Below, piece by piece: positions 35,690 through 43,589 of a DNA stretch of 60,912 bases. The notes under the pieces were generated by a model, which saw only the letters and a program-made list of their open reading frames with translations, was not told where the DNA came from and did no database searches. The position numbers and the translations under genes are program-made. The stretch spans positions 1-60,912 of the forward strand of contig JAFZSI010000079.1 in NCBI GenBank assembly GCA_017619445.1. Reading direction: 5' to 3'. The number at the start of each line of letters is the position of its first letter. Within the stretch, counting starts at the first letter, position 1. This DNA comes from Prevotella sp. (lineage in GTDB: Bacteria > Bacteroidota > Bacteroidia > Bacteroidales > Bacteroidaceae).

Positions 35690-35815
35690 TTTTGTAATCT
35701 CCTTTTGTTTTTAAAATTGTTATTAATATTTTTATTGATTATCTTTTGTTGTTGTCTTCAGGTTTTGGGGTTGCCTTTTTGGTGGTCGGCTGCCCGTTGT
35801 TTCCTTTTGACAATG

Positions 35816-35848
35816 CAAAGATACACACATGTTCTGCGTCGCGCCAAA
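35816..35848 (-). promoter_or_regulatory. Bacteroidota promoter for the small beta-barrel gene
   Basis: On the minus strand TTTG (35848-35845) and TATCTTTG (35823-35816) are separated by 21 bases. The leader would be about 120 bases. The rest of the 310-base gap up to sufS shows nothing recognisable. Confidence 0.65.
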
Positions 35849-35999
35849 AAAATATTTAAGAAAAGCATGAAACCCGTCGGACAATGCCCCGCATTTCGGA
35901 CAAACAGGGGAAATGGTGTCGTTTTTTGTCCGATTGGCATAAAAAAAGCGAAAGAAAACGCAACATTTTCTTCCGCCAGAATTTGGAAACCTAAAAAGT

Positions 36000-37220
36000 T
36001 CAGAACATGGAGGCCACACGACGAATGCCTGCCACGAGCGCGTCGATTTCCTCGCGCGTGTTGTAAAGCGCAAACGAGGCGCGCACGGTGCCGCTGATGC
36101 CCAGACGGTCCATCAGCGGCTGAGCGCAATGGTGGCCGGTGCGCACGGCAATGCCAAGGCGGTCGAGCAATGTGCCGATGTCTAAATGGTGGATGCTGCC
36201 CACATTGAACGACACTACGGCGTCGCGGCTGTCGGCTTCGGGACCATAGATGTGGATACCGTCGATGGTCTGCAGCTGTTGCAGGCAGTAGCGGGTGAGG
36301 TCTTTTTCGTGTGCCTCGATGGAATCGAGGCCTACCGTACGGAGATAGTTGATGGCGGTGGCTAAGCCGTGGGTAGCCACGAAGTCGGGAGTGCCGGCCT
36401 CAAACTTGAAGGGCAGCCGCTCGAAGGTGGTGCGCTCCCAAGTCACCTTGTCAATCATCTCGCCACCACCCTGATACGGGGGCAGGCGGTCGAGCCATTC
36501 TTCCTTGCCGTAGAGCACACCGATGCCCGTGGGACCGTACATCTTGTGGCCGCTGAAAGCCAGGAAGTCGCAATCCAATGCCTGCACGTCAATCGCAAAG
36601 TGGGGCGCGCTCTGGGCCGCATCCACCAGCACAGGAATGCCGCGCTCATGGGCCATCTTCACCAGCTCCTTCACGGGGTTCACGGTGCCCAGCACGTTGC
36701 TCACGTGGGCGATGCTCAGCAGCTTGGTTCTCTCTGTCAGGTGTGCTGCGACTGAGTCGCAGCCTACAAGACGACCGTCGTCGCTGATGGGCAGGTGGCG
36801 CACGACGATGCCCTTGCGCTGCGCCTGCAACTGCCAGGGCACAATGTTGGAGTGGTGCTCCATCTCGGTCACCAGCACCTCGTCGCCCTCGCTCATCTGA
36901 CTGTCGCAGAACGAGCTTGCCACCAGGTTGATGGCCTCTGTTGTGCCGCGGGTGAACACAATCTCCTCGGTCTTTGCGGCGTTGATGAAAGCGCGCACCG
37001 TCTCGCGCGCTGCCTCGTGCAGGTCGGTGGCCTGCTGCGACAGATAGTGCACACCACGATGGACATTGGCGTTGACATTCAGGTACTCGTCGCGCATGGC
37101 ATCGAGCACACAGAGCGGCTTCTGCGTGGTGGCCGCGTTGTCGAGATAGACCAGCGGGCGGCCATACACCTCGCGGCTCAGAATGGGAAAATCCTCACGT
37201 ACTTTATTTATATTATACAT
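36000..37220 (-). CDS. sufS: SufS, cysteine desulfurase
   Basis: The protein has 406 residues, the SufS/CsdA (group II) length. Motifs are YLDNAATTQKP near the N-terminus, TRGTTEAINLV, EHHSNIVPWQ, the PLP lysine in FSGHKMYGPTGIG (Lys226) and the persulfide cysteine in RTGHHCAQPLM (Cys365). It takes sulfur from cysteine for Fe-S assembly on SufBCD. In most Bacteroidota it directly follows sufD; here 11.7 kb of accessory genes separate it from sufD. No SufE/SufU was seen nearby. Confidence 0.96.
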   Translation of the reverse strand: MYNINKVREDFPILSREVYGRPLVYLDNAATTQKPLCVLDAMRDEYLNVNANVHRGVHYLSQQATDLHEAARETVRAFINAAKTEEIVFTRGTTEAINLVASSFCDSQMSEGDEVLVTEMEHHSNIVPWQLQAQRKGIVVRHLPISDDGRLVGCDSVAAHLTERTKLLSIAHVSNVLGTVNPVKELVKMAHERGIPVLVDAAQSAPHFAIDVQALDCDFLAFSGHKMYGPTGIGVLYGKEEWLDRLPPYQGGGEMIDKVTWERTTFERLPFKFEAGTPDFVATHGLATAINYLRTVGLDSIEAHEKDLTRYCLQQLQTIDGIHIYGPEADSRDAVVSFNVGSIHHLDIGTLLDRLGIAVRTGHHCAQPLMDRLGISGTVRASFALYNTREEIDALVAGIRRVASMF

Positions 37221-37264
37221 AGTCTTGCGTTGTTGTTTGTCTATATGAATTATTCGGGTTTATA

Positions 37265-39736
37265 TCAGAATCGATAGGAAAGTGATGCAATCAATGTGCG
37301 TCCTCTCTGGAACAAAGGAGTGTTCAAATAATTTGTTCCACAAATGTAATGATATGTATCGAAGATGTTCTCGCAGTCGAGTGAAAGCTGCAGTTGCTGC
37401 TTATAACAATACTTGACACCGAGGTCGAAAACAGATTCTTCGGATACAAAAGCGTCGTCTATCTCAATCACTTCATAGTTCAATTTCCTGCCGTTGAATT
37501 TGAAGTGGCTATAGACCTTGAGCTCGTGTGGAGTGGTCTGGACCAGCTTCCAGGCTCCATGAAGATTGAGCATGAAATGAGGAACACCGCACACCATCTT
37601 CCTGGATACGTTATAGTTGTATTGTTGGGAACTAATATCTTTACTGTAATAGAGCGAGAAGTTGGCTGAGAACCGATTGAACGCATAACTGGCAGAGCAC
37701 TCGATGCCGGCATTTTTGAGTTGTCCGGAGTTTTTGCCAGTAAAATTGTCTCTTACAAAATAGCAAAACAAATTGGAATACTTGTTATAAAAGAAGTTGG
37801 CCTCATAATTGAGATGCACCGACGGAATTGTACCCATGGCCGTGAGTTGCACGGCAGACAAATGCTGAGGGTCCAACGTGTAATATTCGCTCTTTGTAAT
37901 GTAGCGGTCATAAAAAGATAAGTCTGCAAAGGCCTCAGAATAAGACAGTTTGAGACTGAAACGTCCATTAGGAACATACATCATGGAGAGTCGTGGTGAG
38001 AAAGTTTTGACCACATCGTCTTCTTGCCTGTATTTGAGATCGTAGCGAAAACCTGCGTTTAGGATGAGTTGCGGCAGGAAATAGTGTTTGTCCTGTATAA
38101 AGAAAGACAAACTGTTGTCCTTGCCATAGTCTATGAGACTTTCTTCTGCAGTATAGCCTTCATTAATATTCATACCCTTCCCCCATATACTTTGCCCTGA
38201 AAGGAGCGAGAAGTGCTCAAATTGACCGCCTGCCAACAAGTTTCCCTTCATACTGCCGAGCAGGTAATCGGCAGAGGCTTTTACCACCCCCCCCATCGTA
38301 TGCTCTTTATAAAGAGTGTAAGCCCACTCTCCCTCTTTTTCTTCTGTCATAATGACGAAATTGCCGTTTTCATCCAAAACATATTCTTCTCCCTCCATGG
38401 CAGGATAGGTATAAACGAGCGAATCGTATTGCACTTTATAACTGAAAGAGGAATACCAGTCGCTGTAGAGCGAGGCATTCAGGAATAGTTTTCTGAACTG
38501 TTTTGAATAGCCAATCTCAGCATGAACCGATTCCATCCCCTTGCCTGGTTTAGTGCCACAGACAGGCGGGTATTTGTCGTAGTTATAACCGCCATAGAAC
38601 ATGGTGTGCTGCATCACCTTATTAAAACTTTTCTTGCTGAACAACAGGTCAAAACCCTTGAGCTTGAATGTCAGACCGACATCGTATGATGGAGTATCTT
38701 TGTAGACATCGACGTATGTTATATCTGGACTGATGAAGACCCTTTTTATTTCTTCATATTCCTCAATCGAAGAAAACCTATTTACATAATAGCCCTTACC
38801 ATCGCCAAAACTGCGTTTCTGTCCGTCGGAATTGTAAATGGAAGCCCATGCGAAAATATCTGCATCCATGAACTGTGTGCCCATCGTGAAGTCTGCCTTG
38901 TGGGTATTGAAGGAGCCATATCCGTATTTTGCCTTTACACCATCGGCACTCCTTCCGTTCTTGGTGATGATATTGACCACCGCCGACAACGCCACATTAC
39001 CATACAGTGAGGATGCAGGCCCACGCAGCACTTCTATATGGTCAATCTTCTCTGTGCTGACAGAATAACTAACTGGGCCGGTGTTGTCGAAACGGGTGTT
39101 CAGACGATGACCGTTCTCCATAATCAAAATGTACTCTTGTCCATTGGCGTATGCTCCGTGCATGGACAGATTCACTCCTTCTTCTAAAGAGGCGACCTCT
39201 GCTATGCCAGGGACGTATGCTTCGAGTATATGCGCCAAGTTCTTGTTGTAGCCCAGTTCTTCTATCATTTCTGCGGTGATGATAGTAATAGGAACCGGAG
39301 CCTCGTTGATAGACTCACTTTGGCTGGATGCCGTGGTGATGGTGGTGGTGATGCCGTCCTTAAGCTTATTGATAAGATCCTGAAAACGGGCAGGGTCGTC
39401 GGTAGAGTTGTAATAGTTGTTCAGCTTCACCAGCTGTTCAGCATAGTATCGGGCTTCCTCATCCTGGTCCTCACTCAGATAGCAAAGTGCCAACAGACGA
39501 CAGACACTCTGTTTGAGATTGCCTTCAAAGCCCGCCAGATTGTCTTGCAGCAGTTGAATGGCCTGCTCAATGTGGCCTATTGCATATTCGCTCTCGGCTT
39601 GGAGATAGATTTGTCGTGAAGAGCTCTCTTGGGCGTGGGCACCAAGGGACGACAAGCAGAGCACCATTAACAAGACTGTGAAATGGTGAAATATTGGGAT
39701 GGTGAAATGGTATGATATGTGCAGCTTCTTGTTCAT
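37265..39736 (-). CDS. TonB-dependent outer-membrane receptor with N-terminal TPR-like region
   Basis: The protein has 823 residues. After a signal peptide (to AHAQ, about residue 35) comes a helical, TPR-like periplasmic region (RQIYLQAESEYAIGHIEQAI, LLALCYLSEDQDEEARYYAE). A TonB plug follows (APVPITIITAEMIEELGYN, KIDHIEVLRGPASSLYGNVA, AVVNIITKNG) and then a barrel ending GRTLIASLSYRF. It lacks the SusC extension and has no SusD partner. It is the last gene of a signalling operon, so it may import a signal-related ligand or act as the sensing end of the system. The helical N-terminus is unusual for this family and may contact the neighbouring sensor proteins. Confidence 0.9.
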   Translation of the reverse strand: MNKKLHISYHFTIPIFHHFTVLLMVLCLSSLGAHAQESSSRQIYLQAESEYAIGHIEQAIQLLQDNLAGFEGNLKQSVCRLLALCYLSEDQDEEARYYAEQLVKLNNYYNSTDDPARFQDLINKLKDGITTTITTASSQSESINEAPVPITIITAEMIEELGYNKNLAHILEAYVPGIAEVASLEEGVNLSMHGAYANGQEYILIMENGHRLNTRFDNTGPVSYSVSTEKIDHIEVLRGPASSLYGNVALSAVVNIITKNGRSADGVKAKYGYGSFNTHKADFTMGTQFMDADIFAWASIYNSDGQKRSFGDGKGYYVNRFSSIEEYEEIKRVFISPDITYVDVYKDTPSYDVGLTFKLKGFDLLFSKKSFNKVMQHTMFYGGYNYDKYPPVCGTKPGKGMESVHAEIGYSKQFRKLFLNASLYSDWYSSFSYKVQYDSLVYTYPAMEGEEYVLDENGNFVIMTEEKEGEWAYTLYKEHTMGGVVKASADYLLGSMKGNLLAGGQFEHFSLLSGQSIWGKGMNINEGYTAEESLIDYGKDNSLSFFIQDKHYFLPQLILNAGFRYDLKYRQEDDVVKTFSPRLSMMYVPNGRFSLKLSYSEAFADLSFYDRYITKSEYYTLDPQHLSAVQLTAMGTIPSVHLNYEANFFYNKYSNLFCYFVRDNFTGKNSGQLKNAGIECSASYAFNRFSANFSLYYSKDISSQQYNYNVSRKMVCGVPHFMLNLHGAWKLVQTTPHELKVYSHFKFNGRKLNYEVIEIDDAFVSEESVFDLGVKYCYKQQLQLSLDCENIFDTYHYICGTNYLNTPLFQRGRTLIASLSYRF

Positions 39737-39745
39737 CTCCTTAAA

Positions 39746-39850
39746 GGTTTGAGGTTTGAGGTTTGAGATTAAAAAATAAAATTCCTCTACTCCTTTTTAA
39801 ATTGTAAATTGTAAATTGTCAAATTGTAAATGACTTTACTCCTTTACTAC
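39746..39850. repeat. 7-bp (GGTTTGA, AATTGTA) and 8-bp (TTTACTCC) arrays
   Basis: GGTTTGA occurs three times in tandem from 39746. AAATTGT-type heptamers follow at about 39805-39832. Eight-base units TTTACTCC and TTTACTAC then run into the 3' end of the histidine kinase gene. The same 8-base units recur at about 45195-45250. Confidence 0.7.
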
Positions 39851-39851
39851 T

Positions 39852-40697
39852 TTACTCCTTTTTCTCCTTTACTCCTTTACTCCCCACAACAGGAATGGTT
39901 AATGTGAAAGTAGTACCTTCGCCTTCGGTGGATTCGAAGGATATTGTTCCTCCGTGCTTGTTTTCGATGATGTCGCGAGTGATACCCAAGCCGAGGCCTG
40001 TTCCTTGTCCCATAGGTTTCGTCGTGAAGAAATTCTCAAAGAGCCGCTGTTTCACTTCCTCTGTCATGCCTTCTCCGTTGTCGGCAATACTGATGATGAG
40101 GTTGGCTCCTTCAGCCTTGACGGCGACAGATATTTCGGGGTGATAATCTTCACCAGCAGACTGTTGCTTTTTCCAAACCGTATAGCAAGCATTGTTCATG
40201 ACGTTGAGCACAGCACGGCTCAGGTCCTGTGGAATCAACATCATCATGGGCAATCCCTCCTCATATTGCTCATGGATGGCGATGTTGAAATTCTTATTGT
40301 TGGCACGCATGGCATGATACGACAGCCACACATACTCCTTGACCATCTTACACACGTCGGTGGGCAGGAACTCGTTCTCTTTGCCCCTTGCCACCATCAA
40401 AATGTTATGGATGATACTGACAGCTCGCTCACCGTGCTCAACAATCTTGGCCATGTTCTCTCTCAGACTGGCAACGATGTCCTCAACATCCTCACGGTCT
40501 TCGTCGGGTAACTTGTCCTTGTTTTCCTCAACAATGTCAGCCAAGTCACTAAGCAGCCTGTCAGACATCTTGCTGAAGTTAATGACGAAGTTCAGCGGAT
40601 TCTGTATCTCGTGTGCAATGCCTGCGCTGAGTGTTCCCAAAGAAGCCAATTTCTCCTGCTGCTGGAGTTGCTGTTTGAGTTGTTCTGTCTGTTCCAT
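39852..40697 (-). CDS. Soluble histidine kinase
   Basis: The protein has 281 residues from the ATG at 40697; the upstream extension to 40739 lies in the preceding gene fragment. A short coiled coil (QTEQLKQQLQQQEKLASLG) leads into a HisKA domain with the phosphoacceptor in AGIAHEIQNPLNF (His29). The HATPase_c domain has NVMNNACYTVW (N box), ADNGEGM (D box) and GQGTGLGLGITRDII (G box). There are no membrane helices and no sensor domain. It sits right after the broken propeller sensor kinase and may supply the phosphorylation that protein lacks, with the upstream response regulator-phosphatase as target. Confidence 0.93.
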   Translation of the reverse strand: MEQTEQLKQQLQQQEKLASLGTLSAGIAHEIQNPLNFVINFSKMSDRLLSDLADIVEENKDKLPDEDREDVEDIVASLRENMAKIVEHGERAVSIIHNILMVARGKENEFLPTDVCKMVKEYVWLSYHAMRANNKNFNIAIHEQYEEGLPMMMLIPQDLSRAVLNVMNNACYTVWKKQQSAGEDYHPEISVAVKAEGANLIISIADNGEGMTEEVKQRLFENFFTTKPMGQGTGLGLGITRDIIENKHGGTISFESTEGEGTTFTLTIPVVGSKGVKEKKE

Positions 40698-40701
40698 AAT
40701 G

Positions 40702-41082
40702 CTATGCTTTTTTTTCTGGTAAGGTAACGATAAACTCACTATATTCGTCTTTGACAGACTTCACCTGGATGTCTCCACCATGATTCTGCACAATCTCACG
40801 GCTCAGGTACAGTCCCACGCCAGCCGCCTCGCCAGTGGTTTTTGTGGTGAAGAATGGGTCGAATATTTTCTCGATAATTGTTTCCTCAATACCGATGCCG
40901 TTGTCCCAGATGCTGATTTGTATGTTGTTGTCTTGATGGCTTATGTGCAAGGATATCTCAGGGGAGTATCTTTGAGGTTTGAGGTTGTTAGGTGTTGGGT
41001 GTTGGTTATTGGTTATTGGATATTGGTTATTGGGTGCTCTCTCCTCTCTCCTCTCTCTTTTGGGCTTTCTTGACAACTGCAT
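40702..41082 (-). pseudogene. Detached ATPase half of the propeller sensor kinase
   Basis: The 126-residue frame contains only the end of a HATPase_c domain: ISIWDNGIGIEE (D box), FDPFFTTKTTGEAAGVGLYLSREIV (G box) and a final strand. The N box and DHp parts are in the preceding gene, which ends at 41027 in another frame. The first 40 residues (RERREERAPNNQYPITNNQ) are pure translation of heptamer repeats. Joining the two frames gives one complete kinase. The split thus looks like a frameshift caused by repeat expansion in the loop between the N box and D box. It may be a dead fragment or the separately translated half of a switchable gene. Confidence 0.8.
40988..41057. repeat. Ten 7-bp units at the break in the sensor kinase gene
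   Basis: In one uninterrupted 7-base register: TTAGGTG, TTGGGTG, TTGGTTA, TTGGTTA, TTGGATA, TTGGTTA, TTGGGTG, CTCTCTC, CTCTCTC, CTCTCTC. The three identical CTCTCTC units are 41037-41057. Gain or loss of one unit shifts the frame by one base. Confidence 0.85.
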
Positions 41083-43585
41083 AGACTGCGTTGGCCAGCA
41101 GACTCATGAAGGTCTTGCTCAGCTGTTCGGCATTGCCGTGGATAGGAAGCAATTCTTCTGAATCATCAAAAACGGTCTTGATGCCATATTGTTCAATCTC
41201 CTGCTTATAATACTCGTGCAGCATCTCCTTGTCCTGACGGATTACGTCCATGAGATTCATCGGGGAAATACCACCCGAACGGTCTTTCAGCATCTCTTCC
41301 ATCGCCTTCAGCGTCCGCGTGGTGTTCTGTCCATGCTCACCAACTTTCTGCAGGTTGACCGTGAGCATACCCAGCACCTCCATCGTGTCCTCGTAGTTCT
41401 CCTCTATCCTCTCTCCTCTCTCCTCTTTCATTTCCTCCACATTTGCCTTGACATCCCTCACAAGACCCTCAGAGAGTTTGGCGAAGTTGTTGATGTAGTT
41501 CAGGGGGTTGAGAATGCGGTCAATAAGACCTTGCGTCAGTTTACCTGCCGTGGCCATCTTCTCCAGTCTCACCACCTCTGCCGAGCGTTCCTGCACAATG
41601 TTCTCCAGCCTTATCTTCTCTTTTTCCAACCTGCGCAGACGTAGCCGGAAGAAGGACCATACCAAGGCAAGCAGCATCAGCAGATAGAGCACATTCATGT
41701 ACCACCTCAAGTAGAATGGTGGACGGATTCGGAACCCAATGCTACTGATGTCCGTAACACGGTTGAAAGCATCGCGGGCCTGAACGTGGAAGGTGTAATT
41801 GCCGTGGTGCAGGTTTGCAAAGCTGGCCGAAGTGTTGGTAGTCCATGCGCTCCAGTTTCCATTGTCCAGCCGGTAACGGTATAAAGCCTGCCCGGCAACA
41901 CCAGGATGGTCGAGCGAGAAGGTGAAGTAGAGGTTGTTTTCCTTATGGCCAAGTCTGGGCAGCATCTCTGGCATCTCTCCGAATCCTCCCCAAAGAATGC
42001 TGTCGCCATTCAGTCTGACAGAACGGATATAGAGTTTCGGTTTCGAGTCAAGCGCGGGGTCTTTCACCTGCGTGTTGATGATGGTCAGTCCGTTATCATT
42101 GCCCAGCCACAACTCGTTCCCCTGTGTATGAATGGCACTGATTTTGCTCTCGCTGACAAGAGCCAGCAACTGGTTCAATTCACTCAACCGCTTGCCGTCT
42201 TTCCATCTGTAGAGCCCCTTGCCCTCGTTGTCAGTCAACCAGGTTACATCCTTGTCATCCACGTATGAAACGAGCGGATAAGGAAATGGTTTGGTGGATT
42301 CGGCACTGACAACGGTTGCCTTTCCACTAGTCATCACAACCGTCCGCATGGTCTGGTCGTTGAGGTTCTGGTTGTCGTTGTAAAGGCGGAACATATTGTC
42401 GCCCGACTTCTGACAAAACACCGCCCCATAAAGACTCTGCGCCCAGATGGAACCCTCGTTGTCTTTCACAATCTTCCTGACATTCTCTAAGTTGCAGACC
42501 TTCTTTCTGTTCTGCCCGTCAGCCTGAATCAGGTAAATGCCGTCGGTCTCGCCGCTGTATATGCGGCTTCCCTCGTCAAGCAGAGCCATGGAGTTGGCAG
42601 TAGTAAGGTGGCGTACATGCCAGTCAGGGTAGATTCTAAAAATGCCGTCGGCTGTTGCAACCAGCAGACTGTTGCCACTCTTTTTCAATGCCCAGCAAGC
42701 ATGTGGCACGTCAGTCACCCTCACAAAGCGATGGCCCTCCAGACGGCAAAGCCCCTCCCTGGTTCCTGCATAGATTCTGCCGTTGAAGGATTCGATGGCA
42801 AGAATTGAACCCGGCAACCCCTCGTATGAGGTGAAACGCGTGATGCTCGCGGGAATCTGAATGGCGAAGATACCCTTGTCTGTTGCTCCCCAAAGTTGCC
42901 CATGCCCGTCATAAACCACGTGTGCCACGTTGTCCGAACAGAGTCCGTTGGCATCGGTGAGCGTATAGAGCGCACGGTTCTTGTCGTCTGTGATAACTAA
43001 GCCCGCATTTTTCATCACTACAGCCCTCAATCCGTCGGCCAAAGGCACAGTCTCAACTTGGTCGTTCTGGGCGTTGGTTGTTTGGTCGTTTGCGAGGTTT
43101 TCTTTAACTACCTCTACCCTTTCACTCGTTCCCTCCTCTGCTCCTTTACTCCTTTGAACTTTGTACTTTGTGTTTTGGACTTTAAACAGCAAATCCCCGT
43201 CCTGCTCATAGATTTCCCTCACCTCGCCACGAAACAATTTTGGACTTCCAATTCTCTGCAGGGCAATGTCGCCATTTTCTTTTCTCACCACCTTGCCAAA
43301 ATAGTTGTAGCCACCCACCCAGATGGTGTTGTCTGCTGCCTTATAGACAATAGTAACGCGTGTAATGCCTGGTGTGTGGATGATGCGCCATTCAGCATGG
43401 TCATAATACAGCAAGCCCTCGAAATTGGCAACAAACACATTGCCGTGCTCGTCGGTCTCAATATCGAAGTTCGTGTTATTGGCATGATAGTCTTCTACCA
43501 TGAAATTGCGAATGAAAGGAATTCCCTGTCCATGAACCGTCAGGGCAAGAAGCAGGGCAGTCAAGGCCGTCAGAAGTCTTTTCAT
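41027..43585 (-). CDS. Propeller sensor protein with degenerate kinase core (His replaced; 3' truncated)
   Basis: The protein has 852 residues from the ATG at 43585 (signal MKRLLTALTALLLALTVHGQ). Two-component regulator propeller repeats fill about 30-560. A Y_Y_Y domain follows (ALYRYRLDNGNWSAW, NYTFHVQARDAFN). A membrane helix (WYMNVLYLLMLLALVWSFFR), a coiled coil and a DHp-like helix pair come next. Where active kinases have GIAHEIQNPLN, this protein reads GLIDRILNPLN: the phosphoacceptor His is Asp and the next Glu is Arg. The frame stops just after the N-box helix (LLANAVYAVVKKAQK), and the rest of the ATPase is in the gene at 40702. Residues about 145-190 (VQNTKYKVQRSKGAEEGTSE) are a repeat-derived insertion inside the propeller. 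Confidence 0.88.
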   Translation of the reverse strand: MKRLLTALTALLLALTVHGQGIPFIRNFMVEDYHANNTNFDIETDEHGNVFVANFEGLLYYDHAEWRIIHTPGITRVTIVYKAADNTIWVGGYNYFGKVVRKENGDIALQRIGSPKLFRGEVREIYEQDGDLLFKVQNTKYKVQRSKGAEEGTSERVEVVKENLANDQTTNAQNDQVETVPLADGLRAVVMKNAGLVITDDKNRALYTLTDANGLCSDNVAHVVYDGHGQLWGATDKGIFAIQIPASITRFTSYEGLPGSILAIESFNGRIYAGTREGLCRLEGHRFVRVTDVPHACWALKKSGNSLLVATADGIFRIYPDWHVRHLTTANSMALLDEGSRIYSGETDGIYLIQADGQNRKKVCNLENVRKIVKDNEGSIWAQSLYGAVFCQKSGDNMFRLYNDNQNLNDQTMRTVVMTSGKATVVSAESTKPFPYPLVSYVDDKDVTWLTDNEGKGLYRWKDGKRLSELNQLLALVSESKISAIHTQGNELWLGNDNGLTIINTQVKDPALDSKPKLYIRSVRLNGDSILWGGFGEMPEMLPRLGHKENNLYFTFSLDHPGVAGQALYRYRLDNGNWSAWTTNTSASFANLHHGNYTFHVQARDAFNRVTDISSIGFRIRPPFYLRWYMNVLYLLMLLALVWSFFRLRLRRLEKEKIRLENIVQERSAEVVRLEKMATAGKLTQGLIDRILNPLNYINNFAKLSEGLVRDVKANVEEMKEERGERIEENYEDTMEVLGMLTVNLQKVGEHGQNTTRTLKAMEEMLKDRSGGISPMNLMDVIRQDKEMLHEYYKQEIEQYGIKTVFDDSEELLPIHGNAEQLSKTFMSLLANAVYAVVKKAQKREERGESTQ

Positions 43586-43589
43586 GGGG

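Noticed and set aside
36369-37277. Plus-strand frames opposite sufS
   Set aside because: sufS has its PLP lysine and persulfide cysteine in place; the plus frames are shadows.
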